Made by a program: the position numbers and the translations under genes. The notes under the pieces are model-generated. The model searched no databases. It was not told where the DNA came from and was given only the letters and a program-made list of their open reading frames with translations. A stretch of 30,566 nt of DNA from JBIQLO01 sp044464175 (lineage in GTDB: Bacteria; Planctomycetota; Phycisphaerae; Tepidisphaerales; Tepidisphaeraceae). Where the stretch lies: assembly GCA_044464175.1 (NCBI GenBank), contig JBIQLO010000018.1, positions 1 to 30,566 of the forward strand, given 5' to 3'. Of this stretch, positions 6,968 to 14,781 are shown one piece after another. Positions within the stretch are counted from its first letter, which is position 1. Each line of letters opens with the position of its first letter.

Positions 6968-8422
6968 TCAGCCGCCGGCCAGAGTCGTGTCCGGCAGGGG
7001 CATGGGCTGGGGATGAACGAGGTTTTTCAGAGCGCCGGCGGCGGTATAGGTCGGGAATCCGTTACGGGGGCAGGGGTCGGTCGCGCCCAGAAGGGAGACC
7101 CCGATGCTGAACGCCAGGAGCAGGCCGGCCAGGCTCCAGGCCAGGGGGCGATGGGATCGCCGCAGCCAGGCCCCGCCCCAGAAGATCAGCAGGGGCAGAA
7201 ATACGATGAACCAGCGCGCGCCGAACATGGCCTGGGACCAGTCGGAGCGCCACAGGGCGCACCCGGTGATGATGATGCCGCTGCCCAGGAGCGTCGCAAC
7301 GGCCAGCGCCTTGGTGGACAGAGGCCAATGGCGGTGCATGACGGCGGCCATGCCCAGGATCGCCACCAGCAAAATCGGGAAATGGCTGATTGCGCCGTGG
7401 CTGCCCATCAGCGCGCCGCCCACGCGCCCGATGTTGCGCGCCGCCTGCAGCCGCCAGGAGGTATTCTGGAGGGAAAGGTCTTCATCGTCCGGATAGAGCA
7501 GGACATCGGTCAGGTCCGGCGTGATCGCCTCGGCGGCGGGCTTGGCCCGGGGCGCCGCCGTCAGGGGCGCGGCGGCCAGTTCGGGGTGGAGCGTGGGCGG
7601 GAGGAAATCGCCGGTGATCGGAGCCACCAGCGCCATGTGGAGCGCCAGGGCGGGCAATGCGCCCAGGGCATAGAGACCAACGCCGCCGAGCCGGTTCCAA
7701 AGCCGCCAGCGCAGCGTAAGGATGACGGGGACGAAGAGGAACAGGAATGCGGTGGCAGGGAGGTCGATTGCCGCTCCCAGGGCCGCGCAGAAGCCGGCGA
7801 CGGCCAGCCAGCCGCAACTGCGGCCCGGGCGGTGGCTCATGGAGACATAGGTAAGGCAGGCGGCGGCGCAAAGGATCAGGAACGCGGCCGGGGCGTGGGC
7901 ATTGAGGACCACGGCATAGCTGATCAAACCGCTGCTGAAGACAACGGCGGCGGCCAGAAAGGTGCGCCAGGGCCGGCGCAGCTCAAACAGCCGTCCCATG
8001 CGGTAGATCAGCCCGGCCGAGAGAGCCACGGGGAGGGTGACGCCCAGGAGGGTCAGGAGATAGCTGACCAGAATGGGATTGCTTTGGAAGGTCCAGCCGA
8101 ACGCGTGGAGGACCCAGTAGGGGCCCGACAGCAGCACGGCCATGGTGGGCGGCTGATCGCTGTAGGTATGTTCCCCCACCTGAATTCGGTCGGGCGTGTG
8201 GGCATAACTGGTGTTGTCGATCGCCAGCGTGTGGTGCTCGACGACGGCCTGGATCGTCGCCAGGCGGGAGCGTTCGCCGCTGGACATCTCCCAGCTCATC
8301 GGATGGCGCAGTGGACGGAGCAGGGGCAACGCCACCAGCAGCACCAGAATGGGCGCGGCCAGGGCCCAGGGGCGGACTAGGGGGCGCTCTTTCAGGCGGG
8401 TGATGTAGGAACGCAGGAACAT
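6968..8422 (-). CDS. GT-C type membrane glycosyltransferase (PMT/ArnT-like)
   Basis: A 484-residue polytopic membrane protein with about 11-12 hydrophobic segments (for example VLLVALPLL near residue 30, LVSYLLTLLGVTLPVALSAG, FPILLVAILGMAAV, WFIVFLPLLIFWGGAWL). The first extracytoplasmic loop has an acidic start followed by GEHTYSDQPPTMAVLL. This resembles the loop of membrane glycosyltransferases that take sugar from a polyprenyl-phosphate carrier, where a ysDkpP-like segment precedes the second helix. A long hydrophilic loop of about 60 residues lies near the middle. The acceptor is unknown. No Shine-Dalgarno sequence is visible before the ATG at 8422. It lies 37 bases after the amidotransferase gene and 22 bases before the helical-protein gene, so co-transcription is likely. 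A function in sugar transfer within this catabolic-looking locus is inference. Confidence 0.75.
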   Translation of the reverse strand: MFLRSYITRLKERPLVRPWALAAPILVLLVALPLLRPLRHPMSWEMSSGERSRLATIQAVVEHHTLAIDNTSYAHTPDRIQVGEHTYSDQPPTMAVLLSGPYWVLHAFGWTFQSNPILVSYLLTLLGVTLPVALSAGLIYRMGRLFELRRPWRTFLAAAVVFSSGLISYAVVLNAHAPAAFLILCAAACLTYVSMSHRPGRSCGWLAVAGFCAALGAAIDLPATAFLFLFVPVILTLRWRLWNRLGGVGLYALGALPALALHMALVAPITGDFLPPTLHPELAAAPLTAAPRAKPAAEAITPDLTDVLLYPDDEDLSLQNTSWRLQAARNIGRVGGALMGSHGAISHFPILLVAILGMAAVMHRHWPLSTKALAVATLLGSGIIITGCALWRSDWSQAMFGARWFIVFLPLLIFWGGAWLRRSHRPLAWSLAGLLLAFSIGVSLLGATDPCPRNGFPTYTAAGALKNLVHPQPMPLPDTTLAGG

Positions 8423-8459
8423 GATGGGGAATCAGGCGTTGTTTCCCGGCCCATGCCGC

Positions 8460-9266
8460 TTAATAGACCTTCAGGTATTGGACAAAATTCTTCAGAATTC
8501 GGTCTCCGAGGCGCTCGTGGCGGGGATAGTACCTGGCGGTGTCCTCGCGGATGCGCTCGATCCCGTCAGCGCCCAGGGTCTGGGTGATCGTCTCCTTGCC
8601 GTGTTCGAGCATGGCATCGATGCCTTCACGGGTCATTTCGATATGAAATTGGAAGCCGAACAGGTGGTTTTTGAAGCGGTAAGCCTGGTTTTTGCAAGCG
8701 CGCGTGGAGGCCAGGAGGGCATTGCCGGTGGGCGGCTGGGGGGCCGGCGGCGGGGGCGCATTGGGCGGAGCCGGGAGGCGCGGCAGGTCGAAGGTGTCAA
8801 AGTGCCAGTGGAACATGGGCGAGCCGTCGGCGATTCCCTGCACTATCGGTTCGGTGCCGCCGGGGAAAGGCAGGACGATCGGGCCCCAACCGATTTCCGG
8901 GGCCGGGGTGCCGGGGGCATCGGGGGTGGCGCCGGGTCTGGCGTTGGGATAGACTTTGGCGCCGGCGGCATGGGCCAGCAACTGAGCGCCCAGGCAGATG
9001 CCCAGGAAGGGACGGTCGTGGCGGATCATGCGCTGGAGGAGCTCCACCTCCTTCGCCAGGTACGGGTGCTGGTCGGATCCGACATCGGCCACGCGCATCG
9101 GGCCGCCCAGGGAGACCAGCACGCGGATTGTCTCCAGATCGTTGGGAACTTCATCGCCCTGATCGAGCCGGCGAATCTCGACCGGGATTCCGAAATCGCG
9201 AAAGACCGAGACGATGCGCCCCGGGCCTTCGAAGGATGCGTGCTGGAGGATATAGGCTTTGCTCAT
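8460..9266 (-). CDS. Class I glutamine amidotransferase domain protein
   Basis: A 268-residue cytoplasmic protein of the GMP-synthase-like class I glutamine amidotransferase group (COG0518 type). The nucleophile elbow GICLGAQLLA places the catalytic Cys at 91, and QFHIEM gives the catalytic His 208 and Glu 210. MFHWHFDTFDLP around 151-162 is also typical of the group. A Pro-rich stretch (about residues 163-179, PRLPAPPNAPPPPAP) interrupts the usual fold between these motifs. No synthetase domain is fused or encoded next to it, so the ammonia acceptor is unknown; some stand-alone members act on gamma-glutamyl compounds. It is 33 bases after the CBM9-like gene and 37 before the glycosyltransferase gene. 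No ribosome binding site is evident before its ATG. Confidence 0.88.
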   Translation of the reverse strand: MSKAYILQHASFEGPGRIVSVFRDFGIPVEIRRLDQGDEVPNDLETIRVLVSLGGPMRVADVGSDQHPYLAKEVELLQRMIRHDRPFLGICLGAQLLAHAAGAKVYPNARPGATPDAPGTPAPEIGWGPIVLPFPGGTEPIVQGIADGSPMFHWHFDTFDLPRLPAPPNAPPPPAPQPPTGNALLASTRACKNQAYRFKNHLFGFQFHIEMTREGIDAMLEHGKETITQTLGADGIERIREDTARYYPRHERLGDRILKNFVQYLKVY

Positions 9267-9299
9267 ATGGGGTTAATGATCCGTGACGGGGGCGGAGTG

Positions 9300-10679
9300 T
9301 CAAGGGGCGGCAGAGGTGGTTGAAGCGGGGAAGGGACCTTTCACCTTCTGGAACCAGAGCTCCTTGCTCCATTGACCGGTCTGGGGCAGGTGGGCGGTGA
9401 CCAGGAGACGATAAGCGCCGCGCGGCAGGTCCTTTAGGGGAATGTCGACCTGCAGATCGCCCGGGGACTCGATGGCGCGGGATTGGGTGGCCAGCGGCTG
9501 GGTGGATTGGACCGCATACAGCGTGGCGGTGAGCTTTCCCTGGGCCGCGCCGGGCGCCAGGGCGAGCTTGACGGCCAGATGGGCGGCCGGATCGGTGGCA
9601 TAATAGACGGCCCAGTCGAGGGAGGCCTCCAGAGGGTCGGGGGCGCGGAACTGATGGGCGCGCAGGAAGAGGGGGCGCTGGGTCTTGGCATCGTCAATCT
9701 GGAGGGTCAATTCCTCCGTGAGGCCGACCTGGGTGACGGGGATGACCACATCGGCCGACAGGAGACCATCGGCGGCGGAGAGGGTCTGATCCTGAATCGT
9801 GCGTACGGCGGCGTCGGGCTGCATCGCGCGGAGGGAGGCCCGCAGGCGATACGGGCCGGGTCGGTCGGCGGGGAACTTCAGGGGCAGGTGGTTCCGGCCG
9901 ACCAGCAGGGACGGGAAGTCCAGATCGGCGGTCTTCAGGGGAAACTGGCCCGGCTGAATGTCGATTCCCTTGAGGAATCCCTGCAGGGTGATTTGTCCAA
10001 AGCCGCGTTCCACAGGGGCCCAGGAGAAGTTCTCCTTGTCCTGGGCCATATGGCGCGCCACGTTCAATCGCCAGGTCGTGGGGGGCGTGGGGCCGATGTC
10101 GAGGGTGGCCAGCGGGATGCGCATCTCCACCGTCCATTGGTCGCTGCCGCGCTGGACGGCGGCCTGCCAGACGCCGTTCCAGAGGAGGCCGGCGGCCATT
10201 TCCTCCTTCGCAACGTCTTCCTTGACCGGGGCGCGGACGTCAAAGCGCGTGGCGAGCGAATTGACGGAAAAGTGATAGTAAAAGCGGTCATTGTGGCGCA
10301 GAAAGACCTCGACCGAATCATCACTCCAGACCGGGCCATCCCGATCGGTGACTTTGGCGATGAGCTGGTCCATACGCGGCTGGTGGCAGGTGATTCCCAC
10401 CAGGATCGCCTCCTCATCGAAGGCAATGCGAAACTCGGTCGGCTCCCCCACCGCCCTGGACTTGCCGCGACGGGTCAGCGCGGTGAACCCGGACTGAACC
10501 GGGGCCCTGGACCAGAACGGCTCATCCAGTTTGCCGTCGATCCGAACCGGGCCATCAGCACGGATGGCGGTCGCGGTGGGCAGAGCGTCAGTGGACTGGG
10601 CACATGCTAGCTCGCTGCAGAGCGGGGCCAGCAGGATCGCGCTGAGACACAGCAGCGACGACGGGATCAAGCGATGCAT
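9300..10679 (-). CDS. Secreted protein with CBM9-like carbohydrate-binding domain
   Basis: A 459-residue exported protein. Residues 1-28 form a signal peptide (SSLLCLSAILLAPLCSELACAQ). A family 9-like carbohydrate-binding domain follows at about 38-245: RIDGKLDEPFWSRA opens it, EAILVGITC, DDSVEVFL and WTVEMRIPL are typical strands, and WRLNVARH closes it. The C-terminal half (about 265-450) is beta-rich and looks like one or two immunoglobulin-like domains. No catalytic motif is visible. It probably binds sugars outside the cytoplasm. The start is supported by GAAGGAG six bases before the ATG. It lies 33 bases after the DUF4091 gene, so the two are probably translated from one message and handle the same glycan (inference). 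Confidence 0.85.
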   Translation of the reverse strand: MHRLIPSSLLCLSAILLAPLCSELACAQSTDALPTATAIRADGPVRIDGKLDEPFWSRAPVQSGFTALTRRGKSRAVGEPTEFRIAFDEEAILVGITCHQPRMDQLIAKVTDRDGPVWSDDSVEVFLRHNDRFYYHFSVNSLATRFDVRAPVKEDVAKEEMAAGLLWNGVWQAAVQRGSDQWTVEMRIPLATLDIGPTPPTTWRLNVARHMAQDKENFSWAPVERGFGQITLQGFLKGIDIQPGQFPLKTADLDFPSLLVGRNHLPLKFPADRPGPYRLRASLRAMQPDAAVRTIQDQTLSAADGLLSADVVIPVTQVGLTEELTLQIDDAKTQRPLFLRAHQFRAPDPLEASLDWAVYYATDPAAHLAVKLALAPGAAQGKLTATLYAVQSTQPLATQSRAIESPGDLQVDIPLKDLPRGAYRLLVTAHLPQTGQWSKELWFQKVKGPFPASTTSAAP

Positions 10680-10712
10680 TCGGGGCTCCTTCAGGGGACG
10701 TCTGGGCCAAGG

Positions 10713-13700
10713 TTATTTCTGCAGGTCCAGGATGTATTCGGTTGCCGCCCAGCGGACGCGGTCCAGGGCGTCGGTATTCTTGAATTCGCCCCCCACCGCC
10801 GCGCCGGTTTCGCGCGGGTCGATCTTGTATCCCACCAGGACACGGGCATCGACGGGAATGCGGCGGTGAAGGTCTTCGAGGAAGGCCCTGGCTTGCGCGA
10901 CGGTCTTCTGCTTTTCGGGATTGTCCTTGGCGGCGGCGATGGCCGACTCCAGCGTGGCAATATAGCGGTGATCGTTGATGGCGGCGCGCATGGTCTGGGC
11001 CGGAAGACAGGGGACCGGGCCATCGGGGCCGGGCAGCGCGATGGTATAGGCGGTTTCGCCATAAGTGCCGTCCAGATCATCCCAGGGATTGGCGACCATG
11101 CTGCGGTAATGCCACTGGAAGCGCCCGCCGGCATCCAGGCGCCAGGGATAGAGCCCCAGCATGAGCCGATCATCGCCGCAGTTATAGAGCCAGAGCTTCG
11201 AGCCGCTGTCGCGGATCAACTTGACGGTCTCCTCGGTGATGGGAAAGGCGATGTTGGGCATGGAGATATCCAGCGCGGGGGGCAGGATATGCTCCCACGG
11301 GCCGTTCATGGAGGCGATGGTGCGGATGCCGGGCAGCCCTTTGAGCAGTTTGGCGCACTTGAGGGCCAGCTCGGCCCCCTTCTGCCCCTCGTTGCTGGCT
11401 TCATCGCTGATGTACCAGAGGATTTCCGGCCAGCCGCGCTCCTTGGCCAGTTCCTGGGTGGTGGTGACGGTGCTGCGATAGGCGGCAATCCACTTATCGG
11501 TGAACGGCTGCTTGAAATCCTTGGGGAACCAGGATCCGAGCCGGTTGGCCATGCCGATGGGCTGAAAGCCGTAGAAGGGCATGGGGCCCATCTTCGCCTT
11601 GGCGTAGATGTCCATCCAGAGCGTGAAGCGGTTGTCCTTTTTCAGGCGCACCTGGCCATCGACCTCTTCCCAGTCACCGCGCAGGTCATCGCCAAAGGCG
11701 ACGCTGTTGAAGCCGATTCGCTTCATGAACGCCAGTTCGCGCGTCTCGTTCTCCACGATGATCTTGCGAATGGCCGGGTCGTTGCGGTAGGAGGGGCCGT
11801 TCAGGTTGGCCCCCCAGAAGGCGGAGTACCAGGGCTCGCTGGGAAAGTAGTAGTCCCCCTGCACGATGGGCAGGGCCTCCAGTTTGAGCGGCACCACGCG
11901 CAGACGCACCGGCAGGTCGAACGCCTGTCCATGCTCCGGCGTGATGGTCAGCGCTCCTTCGTAGATGCCGGGGGCGGCATCGTCGGGCACCTTGATCGTG
12001 GCCCACCAGCTCCAGGTGAGGCCGGTTTTGCCCGGTACGCTGTCATGATGGTCCAGCGGGAAGGATGCGATCTGGTAATTGTAATCGGCTCGGATATGGC
12101 GCACGCGTCCGACTTCCTGGAAGATATACCTCGCCACGCGCACGTCCACGGCCGAGGCGGCAATGGAGGCCGAACCGGTCTTCAATTCCCCGGCCCGGAC
12201 CGACACCGCCCCCAGATCCTTGAGGGGCAGAAGCGAAAAGTGGACGGTCTGATACTGCCCGGGGGCGGCAAAGGCCTGGATTTGGGTGATCTGCTCCCCG
12301 GGGCGCGGGCGGCTGGAGGGATAGATGATGTCGCTGGCCGGGCGGCGGAACAGGACATAGCCGCGTTGCTGCTCGGCATCGCTCACCCTGGGCATGGGCT
12401 CTTTGGGGCCGGGCGTTTCAACGATGCGGGTCGCCCGCCGGCGCTGTCCGGTCAGGGCAGCCATTTCGCGCTCCATCGCCTGCGCCTGGTCGGCCGGGGC
12501 GATGAGGATGGCGTTGACCGGCAGGTTGCGCCACTGGATCTCCAGGTGGTCCCCGGTCACCTCCGCATCGAAGGCGTGTGTCTGGAAATGCGGGGCGATG
12601 AACGTGTCGTAATAGTCCATGCCGGGCGTCCAGAACGCCCTGTAGAAGCGCCAGTAGCCGCCACCCTTGCTGAAGAAGGCGACGGGGGTTTCATCGGATT
12701 TGTAAACCTCCTTGCCGTTGAGATTCAGGGCCGAGTCAAAATAGAGTCGCTGGACGGTGCTGCCCACCTGCGAATCGCCGGTGATGAACCAGAGGCGGTA
12801 TTTTCCCTGGGGCAGGTCCACGCGCAGGCGCGCATCCCGCGCGGAGATGAAGTCGCGCGTCAGGGCCTCGGGGCGCGTCGTGTCCATGGCGCTGATCGCG
12901 GCCAGGCGCGTGAAGCCATACCCTTTGGCGGCATCGTATTTGTCTTCAGGCGTCAGGGCAGTATAGCCGGGCCAGACCTGGGACTTGGCCGGGCCCAGAT
13001 CGAACCGGCGGATCTGCGGCGACTGGGCGACCGTCTCGATTTCCTTTCCGGTGGCGGTGCGCAGCGAGGTGACTTCCGCCAGGGCGGCCGGAGCGATGCG
13101 CAGGTCATCCACGGCCACGGCATCAGGAACGGTGTTGCCGTTGTAGAGGGCGAAACGGGTAAACTGCCCGCCGGCGGGAATGGCCAGGGTGGTTTCAAAG
13201 GTCTGCCAGCCGTCGGTGTCGGTCTTGGCGCGGGCCGCACCCACGCGCGGCGGCGTCAATGGCTTCTGGTGGGCGTCCAGAAAGTAGATGTAGCTGTAGA
13301 AATCCAGGTTGTAGCGCGAATGGGGCTTGCCCGCCTTGACACGATAGCGGAAGGAAAAGACATAGCTCTTGCCCGGCTGCACGGCCGTCAGAGGCGACCA
13401 GAAGGTGCCTCTGCCTTCGGCATCGGCGTTGAAGGAGAGGAATCGGTTTCCATCTTCCTCGGCGATGCGGAACTCCGTGGGAAAGCCGCGGGCGCTGAAT
13501 CCTTCGGGGACGCCTTTGGCATTCACTTGGCTGAAATCGCCGTTGTAAATCAGATTGGTCCGGCTCTGCTCCAGGGCGGGGGAAGCCTTCCCGCCCACCT
13601 CCACCTGGAAGGGCTGGGTGGTTCCGACCGCCTGGCCCTTGCCGGCCGCCGGCACCTGCCACAGGATGCGATAAGCGCCGTTGTCGGCATCGATCCGCGC

Positions 13701-13934
13701 CGGCAGCGCCGGCGCGCCTGGCGCATCGGCCGGGCGAACGCTGACAGTTTTGAATTCAACGGTCGCTGGGGCGGCCGACCCGCCCAGCGCGGCCGGATCG
13801 ATCCAGGCGCCGGCGACGCTGGGGTATTGCTGTACCGGGGCCTCCACCGTCGTGGTCAGCCGTGGCTGTGCGGTAGCGGCTGTCGAAAAACTCATCGTCG
13901 CCAGCAACGCAACCTTACCTAGTTTGATTCTCAT
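10713..13934 (-). CDS. GH123-like DUF4091 glycoside hydrolase with extra N-terminal domains
   Basis: A 1073-residue exported protein. Residues 1-22 form a signal peptide (KVALLATMSFSTAATAQ). The region around 115-285 looks like a CBM4/CBM9-style beta-sandwich (NLIYNGDFSQ, then WQTFETTLAIP, then VAVDDLRIAP). A beta-rich middle leads into a TIM-barrel-like C-terminal part that matches DUF4091, the catalytic region of GH123-like enzymes. The adjacent Asp-Glu pair expected of GH123 (general acid Glu with neighbouring Asp, as in beta-N-acetylgalactosaminidases) is seen in YISDEASNE at about 844-845. The substrate is therefore possibly an N-acetylhexosaminide, but this is inference. The ATG at 13934 is chosen because the signal peptide follows it; the frame continues upstream to 14048 without a sensible N-terminus. 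Its ribosome binding site is weak, and a hairpin plus T-run lies just upstream. Confidence 0.87.
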   Translation of the reverse strand: MRIKLGKVALLATMSFSTAATAQPRLTTTVEAPVQQYPSVAGAWIDPAALGGSAAPATVEFKTVSVRPADAPGAPALPARIDADNGAYRILWQVPAAGKGQAVGTTQPFQVEVGGKASPALEQSRTNLIYNGDFSQVNAKGVPEGFSARGFPTEFRIAEEDGNRFLSFNADAEGRGTFWSPLTAVQPGKSYVFSFRYRVKAGKPHSRYNLDFYSYIYFLDAHQKPLTPPRVGAARAKTDTDGWQTFETTLAIPAGGQFTRFALYNGNTVPDAVAVDDLRIAPAALAEVTSLRTATGKEIETVAQSPQIRRFDLGPAKSQVWPGYTALTPEDKYDAAKGYGFTRLAAISAMDTTRPEALTRDFISARDARLRVDLPQGKYRLWFITGDSQVGSTVQRLYFDSALNLNGKEVYKSDETPVAFFSKGGGYWRFYRAFWTPGMDYYDTFIAPHFQTHAFDAEVTGDHLEIQWRNLPVNAILIAPADQAQAMEREMAALTGQRRRATRIVETPGPKEPMPRVSDAEQQRGYVLFRRPASDIIYPSSRPRPGEQITQIQAFAAPGQYQTVHFSLLPLKDLGAVSVRAGELKTGSASIAASAVDVRVARYIFQEVGRVRHIRADYNYQIASFPLDHHDSVPGKTGLTWSWWATIKVPDDAAPGIYEGALTITPEHGQAFDLPVRLRVVPLKLEALPIVQGDYYFPSEPWYSAFWGANLNGPSYRNDPAIRKIIVENETRELAFMKRIGFNSVAFGDDLRGDWEEVDGQVRLKKDNRFTLWMDIYAKAKMGPMPFYGFQPIGMANRLGSWFPKDFKQPFTDKWIAAYRSTVTTTQELAKERGWPEILWYISDEASNEGQKGAELALKCAKLLKGLPGIRTIASMNGPWEHILPPALDISMPNIAFPITEETVKLIRDSGSKLWLYNCGDDRLMLGLYPWRLDAGGRFQWHYRSMVANPWDDLDGTYGETAYTIALPGPDGPVPCLPAQTMRAAINDHRYIATLESAIAAAKDNPEKQKTVAQARAFLEDLHRRIPVDARVLVGYKIDPRETGAAVGGEFKNTDALDRVRWAATEYILDLQK

Positions 13935-13948
13935 CAGGTTCTCTTTTG

Positions 13949-13972
13949 AAAAAATGGACGTGCCTCCGTCCA
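13949..13972 (-). terminator. Hairpin and T6 tract between the pseudopilin and DUF4091 genes
   Basis: On the minus strand TGGACG and CGTCCA pair over 6 bp with a 6-base loop, followed at once by TTTTTT (13954-13949). It lies 42 bases past the pseudopilin stop and 14 bases before the DUF4091 start codon. This is a modest intrinsic terminator. Because the genes downstream have no clear promoter of their own, it may act as a partial terminator or attenuator inside the operon. Confidence 0.6.
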
Positions 13973-14013
13973 ATTGAAGGGTCCGCATACCTAAATATCT
14001 CGTTTGAGGCGAT

Positions 14014-14781
14014 CTATCGTGCCCGCGCCAGATAGTCCCAGAACACATTGTAGGGGTCCGTCGACAGCTTCTTGATATTGTTCAGCCAGGCCACATGTCC
14101 ATCCAGATAGGCGACGTTGATGCCGCCGGGATTGGAGCCGGTTCCGCTGCCGCCGTGGCGGATCGCCGCCGTCAGATATCCTGCATAATACGTGTCGTTG
14201 GGATCCCCGACGACCGCTGGCCACTGGGCGTTGAATGGATAAGTGAGCGGGTTGGTCCGCGAGCCCGATTCCATCAGCAGCATCGTCTCCGTGGGCCGAT
14301 GGTGCGCCGTGATATTCAAAGGCGTTTCATACTGTGAGATCGCCTTGTTATAGGCGTATCCATAATACCAGTACGTGGCGGTCCGATCGTTTCCCTGGGC
14401 GGGGCACATATAGATCGACTGCTTTCCGGGTTTGACATCCGGCGCACGATAGCCGATGTATTGCTTGTCCGGCATCAGGCTCAGCGCCCTGACCCCCGCC
14501 CCCGAAAGTCGCCCGTCCTGGAATCCATAGGAGGCATTGATCGTGGCCGACAACGTCGGCGACGCCGCACTATAATCCCAGGCCGCCGGCAGCCGCCCGC
14601 GATTATTCTGGGCATACATGATGAAGTACGTGCTCAACTGCCGTAGATTGGAGGCGCAACTGACTTTCAGCGCCGCCTGGCGCGCCTTGTTCAACGCCGG
14701 CAATAGCATTGCGATCAGAATCCCAATGATCCCGATGACGACCAGCAGTTCGACCAGCGTGAAGGCTTTGGCGCGTTTCAT
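14014..14781 (-). CDS. Prepilin-like protein with N-terminal methylation motif and DGH-type C-terminus
   Basis: A 255-residue type IV pilin-like (pseudopilin) protein. The N-terminus MKRAKA followed by FTLVELLVVIGIIGILIAM is a prepilin leader with the peptidase site after Ala6 (Ala rather than the usual Gly), mature Phe1 and Glu5, then one long hydrophobic helix. NKARQAALKVSCASNLRQL is the usual continuation of this planctomycete/verrucomicrobial group. Near the C-terminus RHGG and YLDGHVAWL form the H-X9-DG-type processing-associated element, here with a longer spacer of 17 residues. It is probably inserted in the inner membrane and either assembled or displayed outward. The ATG has AGGAG seven bases upstream, within the LacI gene, and overlaps the LacI stop as ATGA, so translation of the two is coupled. 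A role in binding or importing a glycan is inference. Confidence 0.9.
   Translation of the reverse strand: MKRAKAFTLVELLVVIGIIGILIAMLLPALNKARQAALKVSCASNLRQLSTYFIMYAQNNRGRLPAAWDYSAASPTLSATINASYGFQDGRLSGAGVRALSLMPDKQYIGYRAPDVKPGKQSIYMCPAQGNDRTATYWYYGYAYNKAISQYETPLNITAHHRPTETMLLMESGSRTNPLTYPFNAQWPAVVGDPNDTYYAGYLTAAIRHGGSGTGSNPGGINVAYLDGHVAWLNNIKKLSTDPYNVFWDYLARAR

Noticed and set aside
10674..13922. A 1082-residue open frame on the plus strand opposite the DUF4091 gene
   Set aside because: It is the antisense shadow of a GC-rich gene. It has no recognisable domain, while the minus strand has a signal peptide and the DUF4091 catalytic region.
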